Source of the DNA: an uncultured Alphaproteobacteria bacterium | Lineage (GTDB): Bacteria > Pseudomonadota > Alphaproteobacteria > Caulobacterales > Caulobacteraceae | Direction: 5' to 3' | Assembly (NCBI GenBank): GCA_903860975.1 | Contig: CAIOSI010000037.1 | Span: 62,001-126,000 of the forward strand | Length of the DNA stretch: 64,000 bases | Shown here: in pieces, positions 42,885 through 51,864 of the stretch | Layout: each line of letters begins with the position of its first letter | Numbering within the stretch: the first letter of the stretch is position 1 | The notes under the pieces: model-generated | Databases searched by the model: none | What the model was told of the DNA's origin: nothing | Seen by the model: the letters and a program-made list of their open reading frames with translations, nothing else | Position numbers and translations under genes: made by a program

Positions 42885-43773
42885 GTCGGCACCCCCTTCG
42901 GCGGTCGAGGACTTCGAGCGCGACCGCCGATCGGTTCTTCGCCGGCGGCGGATCGAAGCTCTGGCAGGGATGCTGGTCTTCTCCGCCATCCTGGTGGCGT
43001 CATTCAATCACAGCCAGTTCTTCAGCGCGGACATCGGCGGGGATCCCTTGGGTCGCATCGGCGACTTCCTGGGCCGGATGAATCCGAAACTTGCGCCGCA
43101 GGCCCTACTCGCTGACCGAGCGACCAAAGGGTCGCTGGCCGCCTGGCTATATGACCTCCCCCTCTGGCTGAGGCTCGGCTGGCAAACAGTTGAGATGGCG
43201 ACCCTTGGCACGGTCGTCGGTGCCATTGGTGGGCTCGCAGCCTCTTTCCTGTGCGCCCGGAATCTGATGCCCATACCGGCCGTCCGGTTCGCGGTGCGGC
43301 GGAGCCTGGAATTGATCCGCACCCTGCCAGAAATCATCCTGGCGCTGGTTCTGGTGGCGGCCTTTGGTGTTGGCCCCCTAGCGGGAATTATCACGCTGGC
43401 GGTCTCGACCATGGGCAGTCTTGGAAAGCTGTTCTCGGAGATCAATGAGGAGGTCGATCCACGCCAGCTGGAGGCAATGGACGCCTCGGGCGCCGGCCTG
43501 ATCAACAAGATCCGCTACGGCGTCGTGCCGCAGGTGCTGCCCAACTACGCCTCCTATGCGCTCCTGCGCCTTGAGGGAAACCTGGCAGGCGCCGCGGCTC
43601 TGGGGATCGTAGGCGCGGGCGGCATCGGGATCGAACTGCAGAGGGCGATCACCTACACCGAGTTCGACACCTATCTGGCGATCCTTATGCTGATGGTCGG
43701 ACTGATCTTCGTGATCGACATCGCATCTGAAGCTATCCGCCACCGGCTTATCAGGCTCGGAGGGCCGGAATGA
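42865..43773 (+). CDS. phnE: Phosphonate ABC transporter permease
   Basis: A 302-residue inner-membrane permease of the PhnE family with about six transmembrane helices. The first helix is ALAGMLVFSAILVASF. The cytoplasmic coupling loop, where the ATPase docks, is ASGAGLINKIRYGVVPQVLP, preceded by RTLPEIILALVLVAAFGVGP, a PhnE hallmark. ATG 42865 overlaps the upstream gene and is the start that leaves a short charged N-terminus before helix 1. Its 3' end overlaps the next permease by ATGA. Confidence 0.92.
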   Translation: MRLQPAESAPPSAVEDFERDRRSVLRRRRIEALAGMLVFSAILVASFNHSQFFSADIGGDPLGRIGDFLGRMNPKLAPQALLADRATKGSLAAWLYDLPLWLRLGWQTVEMATLGTVVGAIGGLAASFLCARNLMPIPAVRFAVRRSLELIRTLPEIILALVLVAAFGVGPLAGIITLAVSTMGSLGKLFSEINEEVDPRQLEAMDASGAGLINKIRYGVVPQVLPNYASYALLRLEGNLAGAAALGIVGAGGIGIELQRAITYTEFDTYLAILMLMVGLIFVIDIASEAIRHRLIRLGGPE

Positions 43774-44591
43774 GGAGCCCCGCCTATGTTCGCGCATTGG
43801 CTGCGGCACCGGAGCTCCTGCGGCCCAATTGGTCCCGCAGGCTTGCTCATCTCGCTGCGCTGGGGCTGACGGCGGCTGTGCTGACCGCCATGGTCGTGGA
43901 CCTGCAGATTGCGCCAGGCGCGATTTTCTCCGGGGTCGACAAGCTGGGCCGGTTCGCGCGCGTCGCCTTCCCGCCCACGGACGGCGGCCAGCTGGTGCGC
44001 ATACTTCGTGCGCTCGCCGAGACCTTCGCCATGGCGTTCGCCGGCACTGTGATCGCCGCGATCGCAGCGGCGCCGCTCGGCCTGATCGGCGCGAAGACCG
44101 TGGTCAGCCAACCGGTCGTGCATTTCGCCTTTCGCCGCGCCCTCGACTGGTTCCGCGGCGTCCCGTCCCTGGTCTGGGCGCTGATCCTCGTCTCGGCCTT
44201 CGGGCTCGGCCCGTTCGGTGGCGTGATCGCCCTGGCGCTGGCCGATATTCCGAGGCTCGCGAAATTGTTCTCCGAGGCGATCGAGAACGGTGACGCGCGG
44301 CCACTGGAGGGGGTCCGCGCGGCCGGGCTTTCGCCGCTGATGGCCTTGCGCTATGGTCTCGCGCCACAGGTCGCGCCAGTGATCGCCAGCCAGTGCCTGT
44401 TCTTCCTGGAGAGCAATTTCCGCAACGCCGCGGTTCTGGGCATCGTCGGCGCCGGCGGCATCGGCTTTGAGCTTCAGGAGCGGATCCGCGTCTTCGCCTT
44501 CGACGAGGCGGCCTTCATCATCATCCTCTACATGGTCTGCGTCGCGGTCCTCGACACCGTCTCGCAACGGCTCAGGGCGAAACTGGCCTGA
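43770..44591 (+). CDS. phnE2: Phosphonate ABC transporter permease, second subunit
   Basis: A 273-residue PhnE paralogue with about six helices, including AALGLTAAVLTAMVVDL and TFAMAFAGTVIAAIAAAPLG. The PhnE-type blocks are FRGVPSLVWALILVSAFGLG and AAGLSPLMALRYGLAPQVAP (coupling loop) and the conserved NAAVLGIVGAGGIGFELQ. With phnE it probably forms a heterodimeric channel. Its last 20 bases overlap the convergent PfkB kinase gene. Confidence 0.92.
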   Translation: MRSPAYVRALAAAPELLRPNWSRRLAHLAALGLTAAVLTAMVVDLQIAPGAIFSGVDKLGRFARVAFPPTDGGQLVRILRALAETFAMAFAGTVIAAIAAAPLGLIGAKTVVSQPVVHFAFRRALDWFRGVPSLVWALILVSAFGLGPFGGVIALALADIPRLAKLFSEAIENGDARPLEGVRAAGLSPLMALRYGLAPQVAPVIASQCLFFLESNFRNAAVLGIVGAGGIGFELQERIRVFAFDEAAFIIILYMVCVAVLDTVSQRLRAKLA

Positions 44592-45435
44592 AGGCGGGGA
44601 AGTGACCGCCGGTTGGCGCCGACCCTTCGAGACCGACGGCAAGAGCTCCCCATTCGCACGCATGCGCCAGGGCCGCTTCGATCCCCGCTCCGGCCACTAG
44701 CGCCTCGAGCAAACCCGCGGCAAACACGTCGCCCGCGCCGGTGGCGTCCACGACCCTGGCTGGCTGCGGCACGACGCGGACAGATCGGGTGGGACCGTAG
44801 GCCGTGACCTCGCCCGGCCCGCAAGTCAGCACCAGCCATTGTAGCCTCGCGCCCACCTGCGCGAGGCCGGCCGCGAAGGGGGCGGCCAGGTCGGAGGCGT
44901 TACAGTCGTCGGCGGAGGCCACCAGCACGTCACAAGGGCCCTTGAATCTCCCCGCCGGCCAGTGGGCGACGACCGGCCCGCGGCAGGCCTGCGCCCACAG
45001 CTCCGCACCAGGATAAGGCCCCCTGACATAGAGGCCATCTGTGGCGACGATCGCGTCCGGGACCGACAGTTGGGGCAGCCCGGCGAAGTCGGCGTCGAGG
45101 TGTACAATCGAACGCTCACCGGCCGGATCGATAAGGACCAGGGTCTTCGGACTGGCGCCGACGCGGCGGTGGACAAGCGAGGTGTCAAGGCCCTCCGCCT
45201 GAGCCGTGGCCAGGGCGGTGTCACCGTCCGCGTCCGCCGCGACAAAGGCCGCCAGCCTGACCCTGTGGCCGGCCCGGACCAGGGCGACGCCCGCATTGGC
45301 CGCCCCGCCGCCGAGCCGTCCACTGAGCGCGCCCTCAAGAGTGCGCCCTTGCAGACGGGCGCCTGGCGATATCGGCCCGTTCAGCCGGATCGGCCGGTCC
45401 AGCGCCACGGCGCCGATCACCAGGAATTCCGCCAC
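44572..45435 (-). CDS. PfkB-family sugar kinase in the phosphonate locus
   Basis: A 287-residue ribokinase-type kinase. The N-terminal PfkB block is SGRLGGGAANAGVALVRAGH and the C-terminal one VVDATGAGDVFAAGLLEAL, with the anion hole and catalytic base in GAGD (Asp236). All hallmarks are intact. It is inserted on the opposite strand between the permeases and phnC. Because C-P lyase releases ribose phosphates, a sugar-phosphate or nucleoside substrate is a reasonable guess, but sequence alone cannot decide. GTG 45435 is the start, with GGAGG five bases upstream. Confidence 0.88.
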   Translation of the reverse strand: MAEFLVIGAVALDRPIRLNGPISPGARLQGRTLEGALSGRLGGGAANAGVALVRAGHRVRLAAFVAADADGDTALATAQAEGLDTSLVHRRVGASPKTLVLIDPAGERSIVHLDADFAGLPQLSVPDAIVATDGLYVRGPYPGAELWAQACRGPVVAHWPAGRFKGPCDVLVASADDCNASDLAAPFAAGLAQVGARLQWLVLTCGPGEVTAYGPTRSVRVVPQPARVVDATGAGDVFAAGLLEALVAGAGIEAALAHACEWGALAVGLEGSAPTGGHFPAFRPVSP

Positions 45436-45588
45436 ACCATCCTCCGCGTGGCGAGCCTTAGTCCGGCTCAATGACGCCGGTACGACAGCCACAAATCAAC
45501 CGCTTGTACGAGGCGTTCTCCTCTAACCGTCGCGGATGGGTCATGTGGAAGTGCTATCGACGAATTATGGAAAGCCCTCGGAGATCCG
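45436..45588. promoter_or_regulatory. Divergent intergenic region between the PfkB kinase and phnC
   Basis: 152 bases between two genes pointing outward, so it should carry both promoters. The segment 45560-45575 (CGACGAATTATGGAAAG) is AT-richer and could hold the phnC -10 region, but no convincing -35/-10 pair or repeat was found. Confidence 0.35.
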
Positions 45589-46368
45589 ATGCTTGAACTG
45601 CACGGCGTCACGAAACGGTTCGGCGATACGCTGGCCGTGGACAAGGTGTCTTTCGCCTGCGAACGCGGCGAATTCATCGGCGTGATCGGCCGTTCCGGCG
45701 CCGGCAAGTCCACTCTGCTGAGGCTCATCAATCGGCTCACCGACCCCAGCGAGGGCCGGATCACCTGGGATGGCGAGGATGTGAGCCTGCTGAGGGGCAA
45801 GACCCTGCGCCGCTGGCGCCGCCGCTGCGCCATGATCTTCCAGCAGTTCAACCTGTGTCCCCGCCTTGACGTGATCACCAACGTGCTGGTCGGCGTCGTC
45901 GCCGAGCGTCCTCTGGCGACCTCTCTGATCAAATACTTCCCCGCCGAGGACCGCGCGCGCGCCATCCTGGAGCTCGACGCCTTGGACATGGCCGGTGCCG
46001 CCCTCCAGCGCGCCGGTACCCTTTCTGGAGGCCAACAGCAGAGGGTGGCCATAGCCCGCGCCATGCTGCAGGAACCTGGCCTCGTGCTCGCAGACGAGCC
46101 TGTGGCGTCCCTGGATCCGGTCAACGCTGAGGTGGTGATGGAGGCACTCCAGAAGATTTGCCGGGAACGGAACCTGCCGGTGATCGTCAACCTGCACAGT
46201 CTGGAGATCGCGCGGCGCTATTGCACCCGCGTCGTCGCCATGGCCAAGGGCGCCATCGTGTTTGACGGACCGACCAGTGCGCTCACGCCGGCGGTGCTGG
46301 ACAGGGTCTACGCCGGCGGACGGACGGCGCGCACTGCCGAACCTCAGCTGATCGTCGAGGCGGCCTGA
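45589..46368 (+). CDS. phnC: Phosphonate ABC transporter ATP-binding protein
   Basis: A 259-residue ABC ATPase that powers PhnD/PhnE import. Walker A is [14 protein letters not shown], the Q-loop [20 protein letters not shown] (typical PhnC), signature [14 protein letters not shown], Walker [13 protein letters not shown] and the switch His in [13 protein letters not shown]. It begins at ATG 45589, 45 bases or so right of the nearest regulatory AT-rich patch. The last base of its stop is the A of the next gene's ATG (TGATG), so translation is coupled. Confidence 0.95.
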   Translation: MLELHGVTKRFGDTLAVDKVSFACERGEFIGVIGRSGAGKSTLLRLINRLTDPSEGRITWDGEDVSLLRGKTLRRWRRRCAMIFQQFNLCPRLDVITNVLVGVVAERPLATSLIKYFPAEDRARAILELDALDMAGAALQRAGTLSGGQQQRVAIARAMLQEPGLVLADEPVASLDPVNAEVVMEALQKICRERNLPVIVNLHSLEIARRYCTRVVAMAKGAIVFDGPTSALTPAVLDRVYAGGRTARTAEPQLIVEAA

Positions 46369-47057
46369 TGGGTCTCAGGCTTGCCGACCGGGCGTTGGAA
46401 CCGGGTTACCGCTACTTCGAGCGCTACGTCCATGGCGCCGACGCGCCGTTTGCTGATGCGGCTGAGCCGGCGATCCACCAGGACGCCCAGGTGCACGACA
46501 GCATCCTGGGGCCATGGACTCGCGTCGGCGCACGGACTAGTTTTTCCGAGGTGTCGATGGGTGCCTACAGCTACATCGTCAACGACTCTTCGGCGACCTA
46601 TTCGGAGATCGGAAAGTTCTGTTCGATCGCCCGCGACGCGCGGATCAATCCCGGCAACCATCCGACCTGGAAGGCCGCGCTGCACCACTTCACCTACCGG
46701 TCACGCTCCTACGACCTGGGCCCCGAAGACGATATGGACTTCTTCGAGTGGCGCCGGGCGCACCGTGTGGTGCTGGGACACGACGTCTGGATCGGCCACG
46801 GTGCCACGGTGCTGCCGGGCGTTACCATCGGCACGGGCGCGGTTGTCGGCGCGGGCGCGGTGGTGTCAAAGGACGTGCCGCCCTTCACCATCGTCGGTGG
46901 CGTTCCGGCCAAACCCATCCGCGAACGCTTCCCCCAGGAGGTGCGGGATGGTCTGCTGGCCCTTTCCTGGTGGGACTGGACCCATGACCGTCTTGCCGGC
47001 GCCCTCGAAGACTTCCGCCATCTCGACGCCGACGCCTTCGTCGAAAAGCACGCCTGA
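46368..47057 (+). CDS. Phosphonate-locus hexapeptide-repeat acyltransferase
   Basis: A 229-residue left-handed beta-helix transferase of the kind regularly found in phn clusters (chloramphenicol/DapD-like acetyltransferases of phosphonate metabolism). Repeats run from [20 protein letters not shown] to [20 protein letters not shown] and [20 protein letters not shown], followed by [10 protein letters not shown]. The catalytic His is in [15 protein letters not shown]. It may acetylate aminoalkylphosphonates, as PhnO does, although PhnO has an unrelated fold; the substrate is inferred only. It lies between phnC and phnN, overlapping the first. Confidence 0.88.
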   Translation: MGLRLADRALEPGYRYFERYVHGADAPFADAAEPAIHQDAQVHDSILGPWTRVGARTSFSEVSMGAYSYIVNDSSATYSEIGKFCSIARDARINPGNHPTWKAALHHFTYRSRSYDLGPEDDMDFFEWRRAHRVVLGHDVWIGHGATVLPGVTIGTGAVVGAGAVVSKDVPPFTIVGGVPAKPIRERFPQEVRDGLLALSWWDWTHDRLAGALEDFRHLDADAFVEKHA

Positions 47058-47064
47058 GGTCGGC

Positions 47065-47598
47065 ATGCTGGTGCTCGTGGTTGGCCCATCCGGGGTCGGC
47101 AAGGACACGCTTCTGGACGGTGCCAGGATCGCGCTCGCCGACGATCGCGGCGTGCTTTTCGCACAGCGCCAGATCACCCGCCCGGCGGCGGCCGGCGGCG
47201 AGGCCCATATCCCGATCGGCGAGTCCGAGTTCGCGGCTCGCGAGGCCGCCGGTGCCTTTGCCCTGTCCTGGCGTGCTCACGGGCTTGCTTATGGCGTAGG
47301 GGTCGAGATCGATAGCCAATTGGCGGCCGGCCTTCGTGTGGTGGTGAACGTCTCGCGCCAGGTCCTGAACATCGCACGGCACCGCTATGGAGCCATTCGG
47401 GTCGTGTCGGTCACGGCGGATCCGCGGGTGCTGGCGAAGCGCCTCCGTTCCCGGGCGCGCGAGACCGAAGCCGAAATCGCAGCCCGCCTGGCGCGCGCCG
47501 CCGCGGTCGAGGTCGCCGGCGACGATGTGGTCATCGTGCGCAACGAGGGTGAGCCGCAGGAGGGCGTGGCCCAGCTGGTGGCCGCTATCAGGCGTTAG
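47065..47598 (+). CDS. phnN: Ribose 1,5-bisphosphate phosphokinase
   Basis: A 177-residue guanylate-kinase-like enzyme that phosphorylates ribose 1,5-bisphosphate to PRPP, the last step of the C-P lyase pathway. The P-loop is GPSGVGKDTLLDGA, followed by RQITRPAAAGGEAHI and SWRAHGLAYGV, both typical of PhnN. ATG 47065 follows the acyltransferase by seven bases with TGAGGT upstream. Its 3' end overlaps the convergent DUF1045 gene by 11 bases. Confidence 0.93.
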   Translation: MLVLVVGPSGVGKDTLLDGARIALADDRGVLFAQRQITRPAAAGGEAHIPIGESEFAAREAAGAFALSWRAHGLAYGVGVEIDSQLAAGLRVVVNVSRQVLNIARHRYGAIRVVSVTADPRVLAKRLRSRARETEAEIAARLARAAAVEVAGDDVVIVRNEGEPQEGVAQLVAAIRR

Positions 47599-48295
47599 CC
47601 CGGGCCGGGACCTGGAAGGCAAATCGCTCAAGGATTTCAAATGGCGCAGCGCGGTCGGCCTGTTTGAAGACGGCGATTCCGTCGAACCGGTGCGGACCGG
47701 TCTCAGCCGCGAAATAGGCGCGCAGGGCCGTAAGCACGCGCCCACGGATCGCCTCGTCACGGATCTGGCCGGTCAGGGTCATGTGGAAGCGGAAGTCTTC
47801 CAGGATGTAGGGATATCCCCGGGCCAGAAGTCTTGCATCCTGTTCGGAGGTCAGCGGTTCACGGCGGCGGCGCGCCAGGTCGTCTTCAGACAGAGGTGCG
47901 CGGAACGACTCAAAGGATTCGACACAGGCGGCATGCAAGGCCAGCATCTGCGCCTCCCCGTCCTGGAGCCGGAACGCCAGGAAGCGACCCAGCTCGGCCG
48001 GGGCGATGGCGGCCTCAAAGGGGGCCGCCTTGGCTGCGAAGGACCGCGCCGCGTCCAGAAGCTCGCTTTCAAGGCTGTCTGGCGTAAGCTCGAACGGCGC
48101 CTTCAAGGTAGCATGGAAGCCGTAGCCACGTGGATCAGCCGTTAGCGGATCCAGGTCCAGGTCGTCCAAATCCGGGAGTCGCGGACGTTCGACCACCTCT
48201 CCGGTGTAGGCGTCGCGGCTCAGCCAGGCCGAGGCCTTGCGCCACAGTGGCGTATCGGCGGGCGGCGCATAGTAGATCGCGAACCGCGCTGTCAT
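47588..48295 (-). CDS. DUF1045 phosphonate-metabolism protein, 2H phosphoesterase-like
   Basis: A 235-residue protein of the DUF1045 family linked to phn operons. It has two H-x-T motifs, HAT at 61-63 (GYGFHATLKAPF) and HMT at 171-173 (DFRFHMTLTGQI), the mark of 2H phosphoesterases, which open cyclic phosphates. No PhnP is encoded in the locus, so this protein may hydrolyse ribose 1,2-cyclic phosphate 5-phosphate in its place; this is inference. ATG 48295 overlaps the phnM stop by four bases, making it the last gene of phnGHIJKLM. Confidence 0.88.
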   Translation of the reverse strand: MTARFAIYYAPPADTPLWRKASAWLSRDAYTGEVVERPRLPDLDDLDLDPLTADPRGYGFHATLKAPFELTPDSLESELLDAARSFAAKAAPFEAAIAPAELGRFLAFRLQDGEAQMLALHAACVESFESFRAPLSEDDLARRRREPLTSEQDARLLARGYPYILEDFRFHMTLTGQIRDEAIRGRVLTALRAYFAAETGPHRFDGIAVFKQADRAAPFEILERFAFQVPARANA

Positions 48296-49431
48296 GCGAC
48301 GCGTCGGCCTTGCCGCCACACCTCCGTCGGAATGGGCCAGCCGGCGGAGCGCCGTGAGACGCGCACCAGGTCGGCGCGTTGGCCCGGCGCGATTTCCCCA
48401 CGGTCGTCGAGGCCCAGGCAGCGGGCCGGACCGGCGGCGACGGTGGCCAGAGCTTTCTGCACAGGCCAGCCGAAATCGTCGATCAGCATGAAGGCTGAAC
48501 GCAGCATGGAGAGCGGCACATAGTCCGAGGCCAGGATGTCGAGCACGTCATGTTTGGCACACTCACGGGCCGACAGATTGCCCGAATGGGACGACCCGCG
48601 CACGAAATTCGGGCCGCCCATGCAGATGCCCATGCCGTATCCGCGCGCCGCTTGGGCGGCAGCCAGGGTCACCGGGAACTCCGCGATCACACAGCCGTCG
48701 TCGTGGGCCGCGTCCACCTGCTCGGCCGTAGCATCGTCATGGGCGCAGAGTGGCACGCCATATTCACGGGCGAAGGCCACGACACTGCGTCGATTGGTGA
48801 CCGCCACCGAGGGGTCGCGGCCGCTATGGCGCACGGCCAGCAGTTCGTCGATCTCATCGTCGCTGTGACCGGATGCCATCATCCGCTCCTTCAATTTCTC
48901 GATGTTGGTCGTCTGCCGTTGACCCGGCGTGTGATCCATCACCGAAAGCAGCTTCAGGCGCGGATTGTCGACATGCGGCTCGAGCAGGCTAAGGAGCACA
49001 GGATTGGTCACCTCGCAGCGCAGGTGCAGCAGGTGTTCGGCCCGAAGAGCGCCGTCGGCCTGGGCCGCGTCGATGCCTGCGATCATCGGTCCGAGCGAGG
49101 CCTGGCGGTCGAGACCTTCCTTGCGGCCGTGCAGGCTGAGCGAGTCCAGCACCGTGGTGATCCCGGCCGAGGCGCACTGCCCGTCGTGTGCCAGCGCCGC
49201 GCCATAGGCGTCCCATAACGCGCCGGGACGGGGCTGATAATGCTTTTCTAGATTGTCGGTATGGATATCGATCAGGCCGGGGATTAGCCAGTCACCGGAC
49301 CAGTCCAGAGCCTGCGCCGACGGAGATAGTCGAGCCTCCACGGCCAGAATGGCGCCGTCCCGGATCACGGCCTCGCCACCTAAGAGGCCCTGGGGCGTGA
49401 CGATGTGCTGGGAATAGATGCGCTGTTCCAT
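48292..49431 (-). CDS. phnM: Ribosyl alkylphosphonate triphosphate diphosphatase
   Basis: A 379-residue amidohydrolase-superfamily enzyme that removes pyrophosphate from alpha-D-ribose 1-alkylphosphonate 5-triphosphate to give the 5-phosphate used by PhnJ. The metal motif is IDIHTDNLEKHYQPRPG (His57 and His64), and LSVMDHTPGQRQ and LCAHDDATAEQV are further PhnM blocks. It begins five bases after the phnL stop and overlaps the DUF1045 gene. A second PhnM is encoded 5.5 kb away (54964-56097); the two are of nearly equal length. Confidence 0.95.
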   Translation of the reverse strand: MEQRIYSQHIVTPQGLLGGEAVIRDGAILAVEARLSPSAQALDWSGDWLIPGLIDIHTDNLEKHYQPRPGALWDAYGAALAHDGQCASAGITTVLDSLSLHGRKEGLDRQASLGPMIAGIDAAQADGALRAEHLLHLRCEVTNPVLLSLLEPHVDNPRLKLLSVMDHTPGQRQTTNIEKLKERMMASGHSDDEIDELLAVRHSGRDPSVAVTNRRSVVAFAREYGVPLCAHDDATAEQVDAAHDDGCVIAEFPVTLAAAQAARGYGMGICMGGPNFVRGSSHSGNLSARECAKHDVLDILASDYVPLSMLRSAFMLIDDFGWPVQKALATVAAGPARCLGLDDRGEIAPGQRADLVRVSRRSAGWPIPTEVWRQGRRVA

Positions 49432-49436
49432 GGAGC

Positions 49437-50141
49437 TTACGCCGCGACCTTGAATTCGGAGACGTTAAAGAGGCTCGTGGCCACGGCGTCGCGGACGTCG
49501 TGGTCGTGGAAGATACCGATCATCGCTGCGCCCTCGTCCAGGGCCTGCTTGATGAGCTGGACCACGATGGCGCGGTTCTCGGCGTCGAGCGAGGCGGTAG
49601 GCTCATCCAGCAGCAGCACCGGATAGTTGCGGATGAAGCTGCGGGCGATGTTCACCCGCTGCTGCTCGCCGCCGGAGAACGTGGCGGGCGGCAGATCCCA
49701 GTGCGCCTTGGGCAGACGAAGGGCGCCGAGCAGCTTTTCCGCGCGTTCCTGCGCTTCAATTGGATCAACACCATTCTCAAGCAGCGGCTCCATCACAAGC
49801 TGCAGGGTTGAGATCCGCGGGATCACCCGCAAAAACTGGCTTACGTAGCCCAGGGTGCGGCGGCGGACGTCGAGTACCTGATGCGGCGGCGCGCCCGTGA
49901 TATCGACATAGGCCCCGTCGTGCAGGACGCGCACGGCACCGTGGGTCGGCAGGTAGTTGCCATAGATCGAACGCATCAAGGTGGACTTTCCGACCCCGGA
50001 TTCTCCGGCCAGCACAACGCATTCACCCGGCGAGACTTCCAGGCCGAGGCCATCGAAAACCGGTATCGTCGCGCCCTCGGCGTTATGCAGGATGAAGGTC
50101 TTGGCGAGGCCTTCGACCACGATCAGGGGTTGATTGCTCAT
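49437..50141 (-). CDS. phnL: C-P lyase complex ABC-type ATPase PhnL
   Basis: A 234-residue ABC ATPase that binds the C-P lyase core complex with PhnK; it is not a transporter subunit. Walker A GESGVGKSTLMRSIYGNY, Q-loop YVSQFLRVIPRISTLQLVME, signature FSGGEQQRVNIARSF and Walker B VLLLDEPTASLD are intact. PhnL-specific context is EGLAKTFILHNAEGATIPVF at the N-terminus. It follows phnK by eight bases and precedes phnM by five. Confidence 0.95.
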   Translation of the reverse strand: MSNQPLIVVEGLAKTFILHNAEGATIPVFDGLGLEVSPGECVVLAGESGVGKSTLMRSIYGNYLPTHGAVRVLHDGAYVDITGAPPHQVLDVRRRTLGYVSQFLRVIPRISTLQLVMEPLLENGVDPIEAQERAEKLLGALRLPKAHWDLPPATFSGGEQQRVNIARSFIRNYPVLLLDEPTASLDAENRAIVVQLIKQALDEGAAMIGIFHDHDVRDAVATSLFNVSEFKVAA

Positions 50142-50149
50142 AACGGAAC

Positions 50150-50956
50150 CTAAATCTGCAGGACGGAGGAGACGAGAAGCTGGCTGTAGGGATGCTGGGG
50201 ATCGTCCAGCACCTGGTCAGTGAGGCCGGTCTCCACCACGAAGCCGTCCTTCATGACGATCAGGCGATCGGCCATCAGTCGGGCCACGGCCATGTCGTGG
50301 GTGACGATGATCACGGCCAGGCCCAGGTCACGGACGAGTTCACGGAGCAGGTCGAGGAGGCGCGCCTGCACCGAGACATCGAGACCGCCGGTGGGCTCGT
50401 CCATGAACACCAGGCGTGGACCATGGATCAGGTTGCGCGCGACCTGGATGCGCTGCTGCATGCCACCAGAGAAGTTCCGCGGTTTGTCGTCGATGCGCCG
50501 GGTGTCAAGTTCCACCCGCTCCAGCCACTCGATTGTGGCCGATCGCATCTTGCCGTAGTGGCGGTTGCCGAGGTTCATCAGCGGCTCGGCGACGTTGGCA
50601 CCGCCGGAGACGCGCATGCGCAGGCCGTCGCGCGGGTTCTGGTGCACGAAACCCCACTCCTCACGCTGCATGCGCCGGCGGTCCGGCTCGTTCAGGCCAT
50701 AAATGTCGGTCAAGCCGAAACGCGAGGTGTCGAACTCCACCGCGCCGGAGGATGGCGGAAGCCGGCCGGATATGCAGTTGAGCAGTGTGGTCTTGCCCGA
50801 ACCGCTCTCCCCAACGACGCCCAGCACTTCGCCTCGACGCAATTCGAAGGATACATCGCGGCAGCCGACGACGTGGCCGTAGGACTTGGTGAGCTTGTCC
50901 ACCCTCAGCAGGGGTGCGGCCTGGGCGATCGCAATGGCTTTTGGCATTGCGTTCAT
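50150..50956 (-). CDS. phnK: C-P lyase complex ABC-type ATPase PhnK
   Basis: A 268-residue ABC ATPase that docks on PhnJ in the C-P lyase core. Walker A GESGSGKTTLLNCISGRL, Q-loop WGFVHQNPRDGLRMRVSGGA, signature FSGGMQQRIQVARN and Walker B VFMDEPTGGLDVSVQ are complete. The central part EPDRRRMQREEWGFVHQNPR is PhnK-specific. ATG 50956 overlaps the phnJ stop (TGATG); a GTG one codon earlier is also possible. Confidence 0.95.
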   Translation of the reverse strand: MNAMPKAIAIAQAAPLLRVDKLTKSYGHVVGCRDVSFELRRGEVLGVVGESGSGKTTLLNCISGRLPPSSGAVEFDTSRFGLTDIYGLNEPDRRRMQREEWGFVHQNPRDGLRMRVSGGANVAEPLMNLGNRHYGKMRSATIEWLERVELDTRRIDDKPRNFSGGMQQRIQVARNLIHGPRLVFMDEPTGGLDVSVQARLLDLLRELVRDLGLAVIIVTHDMAVARLMADRLIVMKDGFVVETGLTDQVLDDPQHPYSQLLVSSVLQI

Positions 50957-51864
50957 CACGCCGGCTCCGTTTCAAGAGCGGCGAGCTCGTGGTCGGCCAT
51001 AGGACCGATATGACCCGCGGCACGGCGATCCGCGCAGAAGTGGCTGTCGGAACAGACGAACATCCGAGTGCCCGCGTCGTCGAGCACCACCTCGTCGAGG
51101 TAGCTTTCCTCGGCACCGCACAGCGCACAGTCCTCTTCCCAGGTCTGAGTCTCGAAGGGATAGTCCTCGAAATCCAGGCTGCGTACGCTGGTGTGCGGCG
51201 GCACTGCATAGATACGTTTCTCGCGGCCGGCTCCGAACAACAGGATGGCTTCGTTGTCGCCCATCTTCGGATTGTCGAACTTTGGGATCGGCGACGGGCT
51301 CATCAGGTAGCGCTCGTCGACCATCGTCGGATAGCCCACGGTCGAGGCAATGCGGCCATAAGTGGCAACGCTCTCGTATAGTGAGACGTACTGCAGACCA
51401 TATTCCTCGTAGGCGTGCATGGCCCGGGTCTCGGTCTCGCGTGCCTCCAGGCCTCGCAGGGGTTCGGGTTGCGGCACCTGGAAGACCAGCACTTGACCGG
51501 CCTTCAAGGGCTGTTCGGGGATGCGGTGGCGGGTCTGGATGATCGTTGCCTTGCCGGTGTCCTCGGTGACCGCCACGTCGGCCACCTGGGCGAAGAAGCG
51601 GCGGATCGATACGGCGTTGGTTGTGTCGTCGGCGCCCTGATCGATGCACTTGTAGACGTCGTCGGGACCTATGATGGCGGCGGTGAGCTGGATGCCACCC
51701 GTGCCCCAGCCATAGGGCACCGGCATCTCGCGCGAACCGAAGGGCACCTGGTAGCCGGGGATGGCAAGGGCCTTCAGGATCGAGCGGCGGATCATCCGTT
51801 TCGTCTGCTCATCCAGGTAGGCGTAGTTGTAGTAGCGCTCAGGCTGGTTGGGACGGGCCGTCAT
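50956..51864 (-). CDS. phnJ: Carbon-phosphorus lyase, radical SAM catalytic subunit
   Basis: A 302-residue enzyme that cleaves the C-P bond of ribosyl alkylphosphonate 5-phosphate by radical SAM chemistry, releasing the alkane. The cysteines C246, C249, C271 and C277 have the same spacing (3, 22, 6) as E. coli C241, C244, C266 and C272, so both the iron-sulfur ligands and the radical-forming cysteine are kept. The N-terminus NYAYLDEQTKRMIRRSILKA and PYGWGTGGIQLT are family marks. ATG 51864 overlaps phnI by four bases and the stop overlaps phnK. Confidence 0.97.
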   Translation of the reverse strand: MTARPNQPERYYNYAYLDEQTKRMIRRSILKALAIPGYQVPFGSREMPVPYGWGTGGIQLTAAIIGPDDVYKCIDQGADDTTNAVSIRRFFAQVADVAVTEDTGKATIIQTRHRIPEQPLKAGQVLVFQVPQPEPLRGLEARETETRAMHAYEEYGLQYVSLYESVATYGRIASTVGYPTMVDERYLMSPSPIPKFDNPKMGDNEAILLFGAGREKRIYAVPPHTSVRSLDFEDYPFETQTWEEDCALCGAEESYLDEVVLDDAGTRMFVCSDSHFCADRRAAGHIGPMADHELAALETEPA

